This document shows, in pieces, positions 7,256 to 16,819 of a DNA stretch of 64,000 nucleotides. The notes under the pieces are model-generated. The model was not told the origin of the DNA, ran no database searches, and saw only the letters and a program-made list of their open reading frames with translations. How positions within the stretch are numbered: position 1 is the first letter of the stretch; the number at the start of each line of letters is the position of its first letter. This DNA is from Chryseobacterium viscerum (GTDB lineage Bacteria > Bacteroidota > Bacteroidia > Flavobacteriales > Weeksellaceae): positions 310,001 through 374,000 of the forward strand of contig NZ_JAPDFT010000003.1 in assembly GCF_025949665.1 (NCBI RefSeq). The letters run 5' to 3'. Position numbers and translations under genes: made by a program.

Positions 7256-9169
7256 ATGGAGAATCTAGTATATGCAATAGTACTTTTACCACTTTTAGGG
7301 TTTCTTATTAACGGTTTATTCGGAAAAAATCTTCCAAAAATATTGGTTGGATCTTTGGCTACGGCAATGGTTTTCGGATCATTCTGTATCGCTGTAAGTC
7401 TTTTCATGAATTTCAATTCTGAAAGCCAGCCTGTAATCGTAAAAGCTTTTGAATGGTTTAGAGTAAATGGGGTTCAAATCAATTTTGGATTCCAGATTGA
7501 TCAGCTTTCTTTAATGATGGTAATGATCATCACGGGTATCGGTTCACTGATCCACTTATACTCTATCGGATATATGAGTCATGATAAAGGGTTCTATAAG
7601 TTCTTTACTTACCTGAATCTTTTCATCTTCTCTATGTTACTTTTAGTAATGGGAAGCAACTACCTTATCTTATTCATCGGATGGGAAGGTGTAGGTCTTT
7701 GTTCTTACCTGTTGATCGGATTCTGGTATACCAACGAAGAATACGGTAAAGCAGCAAGAAAAGCTTTCATCATGAACAGAATTGGTGACCTTGCGTTATT
7801 GATCGGTATCTTCATGATTGCTTCTCAGACCAATGCTGTAGATTATCTTTCTGTAGCAGAAAACGCTTCAAAATTTGAATTAGATGGAACAGTGATTATC
7901 TTTATCACAGCGAGTTTATTCATCGGTGCTACCGGTAAATCTGCTCAGGTTCCTTTATATACATGGTTACCGGATGCGATGGCCGGACCTACTCCTGTAT
8001 CAGCGTTGATCCACGCAGCAACGATGGTAACTGCAGGGATCTATTTGGTAGTAAGATCCAACTTCTTATTTACTTTAGCACCTACAGTACAGGGAGGAAT
8101 TTTATTCATCGGGTTCTTAACGGCTGCTTTGGCAGGATTCTATGCACTACGTCAGAACGACATCAAAAAAGTATTGGCATACTCTACCGTTTCACAGCTT
8201 GGATTTATGTTCATTGCTTTAGGTCTTGGAGCTTATACAACGGCTATGTTCCACGTAATGACACATGCATTCTTTAAAGCTTTATTATTCTTAGGTGCAG
8301 GTTCTGTAATCCACGCTATGAGTAACGAACAGGATATGCGTTTCATGGGAGGTCTTAAAAAATACATTCCTCTTACGCACGCTACATTCCTTATCGGAAC
8401 ACTGGCAATCTCAGGTTTCCCTTTATTATCAGGGATGATTTCTAAAGATGAAATTTTAGTAGCAGCTTTCGCTAAAAATCCAATCTACTGGGTAATCTTA
8501 TTTGTTTTAGCGGCAATGACTGCAACGTATATGTTCAGACTGTATTACCTGACATTCCACGGAGAATTCAGAGGTACTGAAGAACAGAAACACCATTTAC
8601 ACGAAAGCCCGTCTAATATGACATTACCATTGATCGTATTGGCTATCCTTTCTGTAATCGGAGGTTTTATCAACCTGCCACACTTCATCGGTCACGGCCA
8701 CTATGCTAAACTGATGGAATGGTTAAAGCCAGTTCTTACAGAACAAAGCTACAGCCAGATGGAAGCTACTCTTTCAGGAGTACCTTTCAATACTGAAATG
8801 ATCTTATTAGCAGCTACAGTACTTATGTTCTTCACTGTATGGTTCATCGTTAGAAATACTTATGTAAGTAAGAAAAAGATGGCTGTTGCAGAGGAAAACT
8901 ATACCGGATGGGAAAAGCTTTCTGCTAAGAAATTATACGTTGACGAACTTTACAACGCATTGATTGTAAAAACTGTTGAAGGATTAGGACGCGGAGGAAA
9001 AATGTTTGATAAGGGTATCTTAGACCGTTTTGTAAACTTTGTAGGTGATGGTGCTGAAGACAGCGGAAAAGCTATGAAGCGTGTACAGAACGGAAATGTA
9101 GAGACATATATCCTTATCATGTCTTTAGCTGTGGGAATTATATTAATTGTTAACTTTTTATTACAATAA
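7256..9169 (+). CDS. nuoL: NADH-quinone oxidoreductase subunit L
   Basis: The distal antiporter-like proton-pumping subunit (ND5 homologue) of 637 residues. Visible motifs are LLFIGWEGVGLCSYLLIGFW-like near residue 140 with the TM5 glutamate, WLPDAMAGPTPVSALIHAAT near 240, and HAFFKALLFLGAGSVIHA near 345. The C-terminal portion contains a hydrophilic stretch and a last TM helix, consistent with the lateral amphipathic helix. It is followed after 2 bp by nuoM. Confidence 0.97.
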   Translation: MENLVYAIVLLPLLGFLINGLFGKNLPKILVGSLATAMVFGSFCIAVSLFMNFNSESQPVIVKAFEWFRVNGVQINFGFQIDQLSLMMVMIITGIGSLIHLYSIGYMSHDKGFYKFFTYLNLFIFSMLLLVMGSNYLILFIGWEGVGLCSYLLIGFWYTNEEYGKAARKAFIMNRIGDLALLIGIFMIASQTNAVDYLSVAENASKFELDGTVIIFITASLFIGATGKSAQVPLYTWLPDAMAGPTPVSALIHAATMVTAGIYLVVRSNFLFTLAPTVQGGILFIGFLTAALAGFYALRQNDIKKVLAYSTVSQLGFMFIALGLGAYTTAMFHVMTHAFFKALLFLGAGSVIHAMSNEQDMRFMGGLKKYIPLTHATFLIGTLAISGFPLLSGMISKDEILVAAFAKNPIYWVILFVLAAMTATYMFRLYYLTFHGEFRGTEEQKHHLHESPSNMTLPLIVLAILSVIGGFINLPHFIGHGHYAKLMEWLKPVLTEQSYSQMEATLSGVPFNTEMILLAATVLMFFTVWFIVRNTYVSKKKMAVAEENYTGWEKLSAKKLYVDELYNALIVKTVEGLGRGGKMFDKGILDRFVNFVGDGAEDSGKAMKRVQNGNVETYILIMSLAVGIILIVNFLLQ

Positions 9170-9171
9170 TA

Positions 9172-10665
9172 ATGTCTTGTTTATTATTAACATTATTACT
9201 ATTACCTCTAGTAGGTTCGGGATTAGTTTTTGCGTGGAAGAGTAATTCCAGCAAATATTTGGCGCTTGGAATCGCATTGGTACAAATGCTCCTTACGTTT
9301 TATATACTTTCGGATTTTGATTTTACTCCGACAGTAGACAGCGTATTGCAGCATGAGATCAATTATCCATGGTCACAATTTATGAAGAGCTCTCTTCACT
9401 TCGGTATCGATGGGATGAGTATGCTTCTTTTATTATTGACCAACATTCTGGCTCCAATCATTATTTTATCATCTTTCAATGAAAGTGTAAACTACAGAAA
9501 TACGTTCTACGGACTGATTCTGTTGATGCAGTTTGGTCTTGTAGGAGTGTTCACTTCTTTAGACGGATTGTTATTCTACATTTTCTGGGAAGTAACTTTG
9601 ATTCCAATTTGGTTCATTGCCGGACTTTGGGGACAAGAGAATAAAAGGTTCGAGTTTACTACGAAATTCTTCGTATATACATTCGTTGGATCATTATTTA
9701 TGTTAGCCGGATTGATCTATGTGTACAACCACTCTGCATCATTCGCTTTAACAGATTTATATAATGCTCAGCTGAATGAAGTACAGCAGACTGTGGTATT
9801 CTGGTTTATTTTCTTTGCATTTGCAGTGAAATTACCAGTATTCCCTTTCCATACATGGCAGCCTGACACTTATACCTACTCTCCTACTCAGGGATCCATG
9901 TTATTATCAGGGATCATGCTGAAGATGGCAGTGTATGGTGTAATGCGTTATTTGCTTCCAATTACTCCCCTTCCGATAGCAGGAATTTCAGGACAGATCG
10001 TAATTATTCTTGCCATTGTAGGAATTGTTCACGGTGCATTGATCGCTATTATCCAGACGGATATGAAGAGAATCATTGCCTATTCATCTTTCTCTCACGT
10101 AGGATTGATGGTAGCAGGGATTTTTGCTTCTGCAGTAGTTACTCTTAGAGGAACTTTCAATGTAGAAGGTGCTGAAGGAGCTTTGGTACAGACTTTCGCT
10201 CACGGTATCAACGTAGTAGGACTATTCTACTGCTGTGATATTTTATACAAAAGATTTAAATCAAGAGACATCAGACAAATGGGTGGTTTAGCTAAAGTAG
10301 CTCCTAAGTTTGCTGTGTTGTTCTTGATCATTATATTAGGTTCAATGGGAGTTCCATTAACCAATGGATTCATCGGGGAATTTATTTTGTTGAAATCTGT
10401 TTATGATTTTAACGGAACAGCAGCAGTAATTGCTGGTCTTACGGTAATTCTTTGTGCTGTATATTTATTGAGATTCTATGGAAAAGCAATGTTTGGAGAA
10501 GGAGATCAGGCAGTTTTAAGTACAGCAAAAGATTTGTCAGGAGTAGAATTTTCTGTATTGGCAAGTTTAGCGGTTTTTGTGATTTTACTAGGTATTTTCC
10601 CACAACCGGTAATCGACATGGTGAGTAGTTCGGTGAAGTTTATCTACCAATCAATGGTAAGTTAA
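9172..10665 (+). CDS. nuoM: NADH-quinone oxidoreductase subunit M
   Basis: An antiporter-like proton-pumping subunit (ND4 homologue) of 497 residues. Signature regions include LLFYIFWEVTLIPIWFIAGLW near residue 128, with the conserved TM5 glutamate, KLPVFPFHTWQPDTYTYSPT near 222, and AYSSFSHVGLM near 303. It is multi-spanning throughout. It lies 16 bp upstream of nuoN. Confidence 0.97.
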   Translation: MSCLLLTLLLLPLVGSGLVFAWKSNSSKYLALGIALVQMLLTFYILSDFDFTPTVDSVLQHEINYPWSQFMKSSLHFGIDGMSMLLLLLTNILAPIIILSSFNESVNYRNTFYGLILLMQFGLVGVFTSLDGLLFYIFWEVTLIPIWFIAGLWGQENKRFEFTTKFFVYTFVGSLFMLAGLIYVYNHSASFALTDLYNAQLNEVQQTVVFWFIFFAFAVKLPVFPFHTWQPDTYTYSPTQGSMLLSGIMLKMAVYGVMRYLLPITPLPIAGISGQIVIILAIVGIVHGALIAIIQTDMKRIIAYSSFSHVGLMVAGIFASAVVTLRGTFNVEGAEGALVQTFAHGINVVGLFYCCDILYKRFKSRDIRQMGGLAKVAPKFAVLFLIIILGSMGVPLTNGFIGEFILLKSVYDFNGTAAVIAGLTVILCAVYLLRFYGKAMFGEGDQAVLSTAKDLSGVEFSVLASLAVFVILLGIFPQPVIDMVSSSVKFIYQSMVS

Positions 10666-10681
10666 TTTGATATTTTAAGAA

Positions 10682-12061
10682 ATGAGTGTTTTAATTATTG
10701 TTTTCCTAACGGCAGTTATTGCGTTATTTTCAGGAGTTTTTGAACAAGGAAAATTCGCAAGATACATTGGGATTTTGGGATTAATCATTGCATTGTATGT
10801 AAGTTTTATGCCGGAATGTTCGTTCTTCGATCATTACAAGCATATGTATGAATACAGTGACAATACCGCATTATTCACTAAAATATCAATCGTAACAACT
10901 TTATTGTTATTTTTCCTGGGAGGTTTTGCTTTCAGCAATCACAGAAGCCACCAGTCAGAATTATACGCATTGATGCTATTCGCATTGTGTGGAGGGATCA
11001 TCCTTTTCGGATACCAGAACCTGGTGACGATGTTCTTGGGAGTTGAAATCCTTTCTATTCCATTATATGTAATGGCTGGAGCTAACAAAACTGATCTGAG
11101 ATCCAACGAAGCTTCTATTAAATATTTCCTTATGGGTGCGTTTGCAACAGGTTTCTTACTGTTCGGGATTGCGTTTATCTATGGAAGTGCAGGAAGTTTT
11201 GATCTATACAAGATTCATGATTTTGGAGTAGCTAATTCAGGGAATGTAATGTTCATTTTAGGAGTATTACTGATTCTTTGTGCATTGGCATTCAAAGTTG
11301 CTTTAGCACCTTTCCACATGTGGAGTCCTGATGTATATGCAGGTTCTCCTTCATTAATCACAGCTTTCATGGCGAGTGTAGTAAAGATCTCAGGATTCTT
11401 TGCGCTATTCAGATTGATGACGCTTGGCTTCGCTGGGGTAACTCACGAGTGGATCAATGTTTTAGGTGTATTCTTAATCATTACTTTACTTTTGGCAAAC
11501 GTTATGGGTCTTGCTCAGACGAATGCAAAAAGAATGTTGGCTTACTCTTCAGTTTCTCATGCAGGATATATCGGATTGGTATTCTTCGGAATGACAAGCC
11601 TTTCTACTTATAACCTTGCATTCTATTTATTTGCTTATTCTTCATCTACAGTAGGTGTTTTCATGTGCCTGATCTGGGTAGAAAAGTTAAAGAGAGAAAC
11701 ATCTTTCGGAGCATTCAAAGGATTGGCAAAAACTGAACCTTTATTAGCAACAGCAGCAGCAATCTCTATGCTTTCAATGGCAGGAGTTCCGCTAACAGCG
11801 GGTTTCATGGGGAAATTTGCTTTATTCTCCCAGGCTATGAACGGTGCAGCTTTCTTAGTATTGGTGGCTGTATTAGGGTCTGCCCTGTCTATCGCTTACT
11901 ATTTAAGACTGATTATCGCAATGTTCTTCTTTAAAGAATCTACATTCAAATCATCAGAAAAAGTAACATTGACTTACAACATCATTGCAGTAATAATAAT
12001 TGCTCTGATTATCATCCTTGGGGTTTTCCCGGATCTGTTTGCAAGAATGTTCGGATTGTAA
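10682..12061 (+). CDS. nuoN: NADH-quinone oxidoreductase subunit N
   Basis: The third antiporter-like subunit (ND2 homologue) of 459 residues and the last gene of the complex I operon. It shows FLGVEILSIPLYVM near residue 120, FKVALAPFHMWSPDVYAGSP near 202 and KRMLAYSSVSHAGYIGLV near 283. A strong intrinsic terminator begins 20 bp after the stop. Confidence 0.96.
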   Translation: MSVLIIVFLTAVIALFSGVFEQGKFARYIGILGLIIALYVSFMPECSFFDHYKHMYEYSDNTALFTKISIVTTLLLFFLGGFAFSNHRSHQSELYALMLFALCGGIILFGYQNLVTMFLGVEILSIPLYVMAGANKTDLRSNEASIKYFLMGAFATGFLLFGIAFIYGSAGSFDLYKIHDFGVANSGNVMFILGVLLILCALAFKVALAPFHMWSPDVYAGSPSLITAFMASVVKISGFFALFRLMTLGFAGVTHEWINVLGVFLIITLLLANVMGLAQTNAKRMLAYSSVSHAGYIGLVFFGMTSLSTYNLAFYLFAYSSSTVGVFMCLIWVEKLKRETSFGAFKGLAKTEPLLATAAAISMLSMAGVPLTAGFMGKFALFSQAMNGAAFLVLVAVLGSALSIAYYLRLIIAMFFFKESTFKSSEKVTLTYNIIAVIIIALIIILGVFPDLFARMFGL

Positions 12062-12080
12062 AATCTGAATTTTAAGATAT

Positions 12081-12112
12081 AAAAAAGCACAACTTTTCAG
12101 TTGTGCTTTTTT
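12081..12112 (+). terminator. Rho-independent terminator of the nuo operon
   Basis: Stem AAAAAAGCACAAC / GTTGTGCTTTTTT (12081-12093 and 12100-12112) with a 6-nt loop TTTTCA, ending in a T-run. It closes the nuoD-N transcription unit. Confidence 0.9.
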
Positions 12113-12350
12113 ATGGTTAATACTTTTCATATTCAAATAAAAACAAAACAGGAAAATTGATTTGATTCATCATACTGATGATAAAATTTATTAATTAGTA
12201 ATCCAATAATCTGTCTTACCAAAAAATATCAATAAATTATAAAATACATTGCAAAATTTCCGAAGGCACAAGTAAATTATATACAATAAAATAAAATTTT
12301 CACCCTGCCGATATTCTCCTTTTTTCATAACTTTACTTTAAATTTCAGCT

Positions 12351-14663
12351 TTGGCTAATCTCTATAAAAAAGACTCTCCTTTTCAGGTTTATATTTCATT
12401 CAAAAAATATTTGGATGTTCTGGAGCATATCCGACATAACGACAGACTGGAATATAGAGTCAACTATGCAGAATCTTTGATCGAAAGCATCAGAAATTTT
12501 AAAGAGCTCAGAGAAGGGTTTCAGGATACTGCCCTTCTTGAAAAACATGAAGACCTCATCAGGGTGCTTCTTGCAGATCTTTTCCCAACCGGGCTTACCA
12601 AAAATGAGATAAAAGCGGCAAGTATTCCTCTTTCAAATATCACTTTCAATTACACCGAAAGGTTTAAAGATATTCTCAAAGATGCAGGAAAAGACTTCGA
12701 AATAGAACTCAGAAATATTTCAGATAATGAGTTTTATGTATTTTGCTGCTGTCTTATTCTCCAGAGCTATTTCAAAAAAGATATTAAAAGTACAATTCCT
12801 TTCTATTATGATATCCCCAACAAGCAGGGGATTATGAAACATTATAAGATTACAGTCAATTCAGATTTTACGGAAATTGCCCCTACAGAAGATGCTAAAA
12901 TCCCATCTGATGATGTTCTGGATATGCTGTTGGAAAACCTGGATGATTTTAAACTCTGGAAAAAACATTTCCCATCGCAATCCTGGATACTAAAAGGATT
13001 TACCATTATTTCACTGGTAGACTGTACGTCTGAAGTAGCCCTTTCTGACCTGAAATCAAGCATGATTGAGATTGATCCCGAAGATTTGAATCCCAATGAA
13101 AATCTGACTGAAATTTTCAAATCCTATTTTGATGTTCCGGAACTCAGCTTCGGACTGATGACTTTCAACAAAAAAGAACAGAAACTGGATAAACTTCCAA
13201 TTTACGACAGTCTTCTGACCAATCATATCCTCGATTTCTGGATCAATGCTTTTGATGAAGAAACCCGTAAGAACACTTTTAATAATTTAAATCATAATTC
13301 AAAACCAGTAGTTGTTTCAAATGTAAATAACCTGGACGAAAATGTCAAACTGCTTCCTTCCTTCAGTATTTTGAAGGACAATAATGTCAACAGCTTCATG
13401 GTAATTCCTATCATGAAAGATGGCGAGCTCCTTGCGATCATGGAATTCACCTCTCCTATTGCCGGCAGTTTCAATGGTTTAAAGCTCAAAAAATTAGAGT
13501 TTTTTACCGATATGGTTCTTTTTTCTTTAAGCAGATTCTACTTTGAGAAAAATTATCAGATAGAAGCTATTATCCAGCGTGAATATACTACCATTCACGA
13601 CAGTGTGGTGTGGAAGTTCAGGAATGAAGCTGAAAAATACTTCACTGCATCACTGGGGAAAAAAATATATACTTTAAAACAGATTGCTTTTAAAAATCTT
13701 ACTCCGCTATTCGGGGTTTCTGATATCCGTTCTTCTTCAGAGAAGCGTTTTAATCTGATGCTGCAGGATCTTAATCAGCAGATTGAATGGCTGAATGAGA
13801 TTTTTCTACTCACCAATTCCGATTCAGAAAAATTCTTACTGGCACTGGATATTTTTGAGAATGAATTAAACAATGAAATCAAAGCGGATACGGAACAGCG
13901 TTTTCAAAGATTATTAAGGGAAGAAATTCATCCTTTTTTACAGGGGAAACTGGAAGTAAGAACCTCCAGAGAAATAAAAGCAAAGATCAAAGATTATTTT
14001 TCACACATCTTTGCCCCTACAGATCTGTTTTATCATCACAGAAAAAACCTGGATGATTCTATCACTCTGGTCAACCGAAAACTGGCAGATTTACTGGATG
14101 AAAGCCAGATAAAAGCGCAGGAAATTTTCCCGCACTATTATGAGAGATTTAAGTCTGATGGTGTGGAGCATAATCTGTACATTGGTCATACTATTGCTCC
14201 TGAACTGCATTATACCTCAAAAGTTGTCCACAAACTGAGATACTGGCAGCTGAAAACCATCTGTAAAATGGAACTTGAGTTCCAGTCGTTCAAAAGAAAT
14301 CTTCCTGTACAGCTGGATATTGCTTCATTGATCTTTGTGTATAATGAAAAAATAGACATCCGTTTCCGAATGGATGAAAAACGCTTTGATGTAGATGGAG
14401 CTTACAATTCCTATTACGAGATTATCAAAAAACGTCTGGATAAAGCACATGTGAAAGACTCTTCAGAACGCATCACTGCTCCCGGAAAAATCACCATTGT
14501 ATATTTCGGAATGGAAAATCAGAAAGAATACCTCGACTACATTTCAAAACTTCAGAAGAAAGGAGTATTACAGTATGATATAGAATTTTTGAAAGTAGAG
14601 GATCTCCAGGGAATTACCGGATTGCTGGCGCTGAGGGTTTCTTTTACACTTCCTGAGGAATAG
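12351..14663 (+). CDS. Large GAF-domain-like cytoplasmic protein
   Basis: A 770-residue protein without signal peptide or membrane segments. A central region (about residues 270-400), with FSILKDNNVNSFMVIPIMKD and GELLAIMEFTSP, reads like a GAF sensory domain. I see no kinase, cyclase or DNA-binding motif after it, so output is unknown. The start codon is TTG: the frame has a TAA at 12339-12341, only ATT 12342 and TTG 12351 could start it, and the first internal ATG is around codon 164. A near-consensus -7 box TAACTTTA lies at 12328-12335. It converges on the bestrophin gene with a 14-bp gap. The GAF call is moderate; the reading frame is certain. Confidence 0.8.
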   Translation: MANLYKKDSPFQVYISFKKYLDVLEHIRHNDRLEYRVNYAESLIESIRNFKELREGFQDTALLEKHEDLIRVLLADLFPTGLTKNEIKAASIPLSNITFNYTERFKDILKDAGKDFEIELRNISDNEFYVFCCCLILQSYFKKDIKSTIPFYYDIPNKQGIMKHYKITVNSDFTEIAPTEDAKIPSDDVLDMLLENLDDFKLWKKHFPSQSWILKGFTIISLVDCTSEVALSDLKSSMIEIDPEDLNPNENLTEIFKSYFDVPELSFGLMTFNKKEQKLDKLPIYDSLLTNHILDFWINAFDEETRKNTFNNLNHNSKPVVVSNVNNLDENVKLLPSFSILKDNNVNSFMVIPIMKDGELLAIMEFTSPIAGSFNGLKLKKLEFFTDMVLFSLSRFYFEKNYQIEAIIQREYTTIHDSVVWKFRNEAEKYFTASLGKKIYTLKQIAFKNLTPLFGVSDIRSSSEKRFNLMLQDLNQQIEWLNEIFLLTNSDSEKFLLALDIFENELNNEIKADTEQRFQRLLREEIHPFLQGKLEVRTSREIKAKIKDYFSHIFAPTDLFYHHRKNLDDSITLVNRKLADLLDESQIKAQEIFPHYYERFKSDGVEHNLYIGHTIAPELHYTSKVVHKLRYWQLKTICKMELEFQSFKRNLPVQLDIASLIFVYNEKIDIRFRMDEKRFDVDGAYNSYYEIIKKRLDKAHVKDSSERITAPGKITIVYFGMENQKEYLDYISKLQKKGVLQYDIEFLKVEDLQGITGLLALRVSFTLPEE

Positions 14664-14677
14664 AATAAAAACAATTT

Positions 14678-15601
14678 CTAATCCACAAAATAAGTATCCG
14701 GCTTCTTCAGCTCTCCTTGAGGAATTCCTGCCTGTTCAAAAATAGAAAACTCAATTGTGCGGCAAATACTGTTCAGGGCAAGGTCATTTTCTTCTTCACC
14801 AAAAGGTTCACCAATCTCCTGAATAATGGCATCCAGAGCGATAAAGGTATAACTGATCAACAAAACAATTAAAGGCATCATCCACCCCAAAGAATCTACT
14901 AATCCGAAAGGAAGCCAGAAGCAGTAAAGATATACAGTACGATGCAGAAGGACGCTGTAAGCAAATGGTAACGGAGTGTTATAAATTCTCTCGCATCCTC
15001 CGGAAATATTAGAAAACTGGTTCAGCTGATGATCCATAGAGGTCATTACAATGGTATCAATATTTCCTTTTTTATTCTGTTCGTTCAGCCAGTCTGCAAT
15101 AAATCCAAGAATAATACTGGGAATAAATTTTTTATTCTTCACCTGTCCCAATTGTTCAGGAGAAAGAAGTCTCTCAAGGTGTTCTGTTCCGGATTTATCT
15201 CTTAGCTGAAAGTTCAACGACCAGGAAAATGCAGAGATAAGCTTAATGATTTTCTGTTTTTCTTCCTGAGCTCCGGGAGAAGAATCATTCACTAAGGATA
15301 AAATCTGTCTCGTCAAAGATCTGGTTTCAATGACAAGTAATCCCCAAAGCTTCCGCCCTTCCCAGAAACGGTCGTAGCTCGCAGAATTACAGAACCCCAT
15401 AAATATAGCAAGAGCCAATCCTATCAATGTAAAAATCGTAGGATTCAGATGCACTTTATAATCAAAGATTCTCCCTTTGAAAATATAGATAGCCAGGGAA
15501 AACAGCGTAATGATACTAAGCTGAACAACAATTTTCTTTAATACAGAACCTCTCCATATAAATAACATTTTCAGCCAATTCGTTCGCTGTCTGACTATCA
15601 T
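14678..15601 (-). CDS. Bestrophin-family anion channel (UPF0187)
   Basis: A 307-residue membrane protein with the bestrophin layout: an early amphipathic start (MIVRQRTNWLKMLFIWRGS), TM segments near residues 25-42 and 55-72, the conserved block ALAIFMGFCNSASYDRFWEG, then a soluble stretch, then paired TMs near 225-255. It is followed by DAIIQEIGEPFGEEENDL, which matches the acidic P-F-G-x-E-x-x-D-L bestrophin signature. Members conduct chloride or other ions and form pentamers. It starts 16 bp downstream of an HD/Pycsar-effector-like gene on the same strand and is probably cotranscribed with it. Confidence 0.9.
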   Translation of the reverse strand: MIVRQRTNWLKMLFIWRGSVLKKIVVQLSIITLFSLAIYIFKGRIFDYKVHLNPTIFTLIGLALAIFMGFCNSASYDRFWEGRKLWGLLVIETRSLTRQILSLVNDSSPGAQEEKQKIIKLISAFSWSLNFQLRDKSGTEHLERLLSPEQLGQVKNKKFIPSIILGFIADWLNEQNKKGNIDTIVMTSMDHQLNQFSNISGGCERIYNTPLPFAYSVLLHRTVYLYCFWLPFGLVDSLGWMMPLIVLLISYTFIALDAIIQEIGEPFGEEENDLALNSICRTIEFSIFEQAGIPQGELKKPDTYFVD

Positions 15602-15617
15602 TTGTGTATATTTTTAA

Positions 15618-16793
15618 TTAAAGACTAAGAAATGCATACCCAAAAGATAAAACGGAAATAATAATCCCTGCCATAAAGATCTTATAAGTGATGGATAAAA
15701 GCTTGTACTTCCTGTCCAGAACTTTCCCAAGATAATACAGGTCTTTTACCATAGAATCATAAATATAGTCTCTGTCTTTGATAAGGTCTTTCATCGCATT
15801 GTGATAGTCATCAAACAACATCTGCTGAAAGTTTCCGAAGAACAGCAGGTTTACTTTTCTGTTCACAATATCCTGAGCTGTAAATGTTGTTTTGGTTACA
15901 TTGGGTTTTGTGGACAAAATAGCAAATATAATGGTAAATACACTTGATAACAGCAATATGAAACTCGGAAGAATCAGATGTGAATTTTTAGGAGCATCTA
16001 ACTTCGGAACCAATACAGAAAGACAAACGGAAATAATGATTGCATTTACAGATAAAAGGATATTGGCCTTACTGTCTGCAATATCACTCAGTCTGGTATG
16101 GTTGTTAAGTGTTACTCTGAACAAAGTATCTACACTTCTGTCCGATTTTTCTTTTTCCTTTTTGCCTTCTGAGTTTTCCTTTTTATTCTCTTTTTTTTCT
16201 TCTTCTTTCTCCAGCTTCTTTTCTATCTTTTTAATGTTTTTCTTTTTCAGAGGTTCCCAGTTTTCTTTAGCATAATCCGTATAAAAAGTATGCTTGTTTT
16301 TCAGCATATCCAGATTTCCGGCATTCCATTCTTCATTAGAAAAACATTTTACATTGGTAAGTTCCCATTCTTTTCTCAAAGCATCGGAAATATCGCTATA
16401 ATCGTGACCTGCAAAATGACTGAAATCAGCATCTTTTACAATCTTTTCAAGCAAATTCTGAGGTTCATAATGTATTTTCGTCGCCAGAATCAGTTTTTCA
16501 ACATCCGCGATATAATTTTCGGGATAATTTTCCTGCTGTAGAAAGGCTTTCATCACCTCCACACTCCTCTCTTCATGGTTCAGGGCACACTCTATATACC
16601 CGGTATCATGAAACCATAATGCTACGAGTACTTTCTCCTGATCCTCTTCTGAGATAGGAGTATTTTTCATGATTTCCTCAGCCTTATTGACCGTATAGGC
16701 AGTATGGATAAAATTATGGTAAAAATATACCGAAGATAACTTATCTTTGAATAAGATTTCAACATAATTTTTAGCTTTTTGTAGAATGCTCAT
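15618..16793 (-). CDS. HD-domain phosphohydrolase fused to a Pycsar-type membrane effector domain
   Basis: A 391-residue two-domain protein. Residues 20-170 form an HD domain: candidate metal ligands are H26/H30 (YHNFIH), H62-D63 (WFHDTGY), H73 and D121 (KDADFSHFAG). Residues 182-220 are a Lys/Glu-rich charged linker. Residues 222-391 match the Pycsar effector TM family: RVTLNNHTRLSDIADSKANI followed by hydrophobic helices near 246-263, 272-293 and 371-389. Known PycTM effectors respond to cCMP/cUMP and damage the membrane; here no pyrimidine cyclase is adjacent. The next gene, 16 bp on, is a bestrophin channel. The HD part might hydrolyse a signalling nucleotide, which is inference. A near-consensus -7 box (TAAATTTA) lies at 16813-16820. 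Confidence 0.88.
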   Translation of the reverse strand: MSILQKAKNYVEILFKDKLSSVYFYHNFIHTAYTVNKAEEIMKNTPISEEDQEKVLVALWFHDTGYIECALNHEERSVEVMKAFLQQENYPENYIADVEKLILATKIHYEPQNLLEKIVKDADFSHFAGHDYSDISDALRKEWELTNVKCFSNEEWNAGNLDMLKNKHTFYTDYAKENWEPLKKKNIKKIEKKLEKEEEKKENKKENSEGKKEKEKSDRSVDTLFRVTLNNHTRLSDIADSKANILLSVNAIIISVCLSVLVPKLDAPKNSHLILPSFILLLSSVFTIIFAILSTKPNVTKTTFTAQDIVNRKVNLLFFGNFQQMLFDDYHNAMKDLIKDRDYIYDSMVKDLYYLGKVLDRKYKLLSITYKIFMAGIIISVLSFGYAFLSL

Positions 16794-16819
16794 TCCTGAA
16801 TTTTTGTTAATGTAAATTT

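Noticed and set aside
7963..8277. 104-codon plus-strand ORF inside nuoL
   Set aside because: It is an out-of-frame shadow of nuoL with unrelated composition.
15618..16793. A complete Pycsar defence operon
   Set aside because: No uridylate/cytidylate cyclase gene is adjacent; only the effector-like domain is present.
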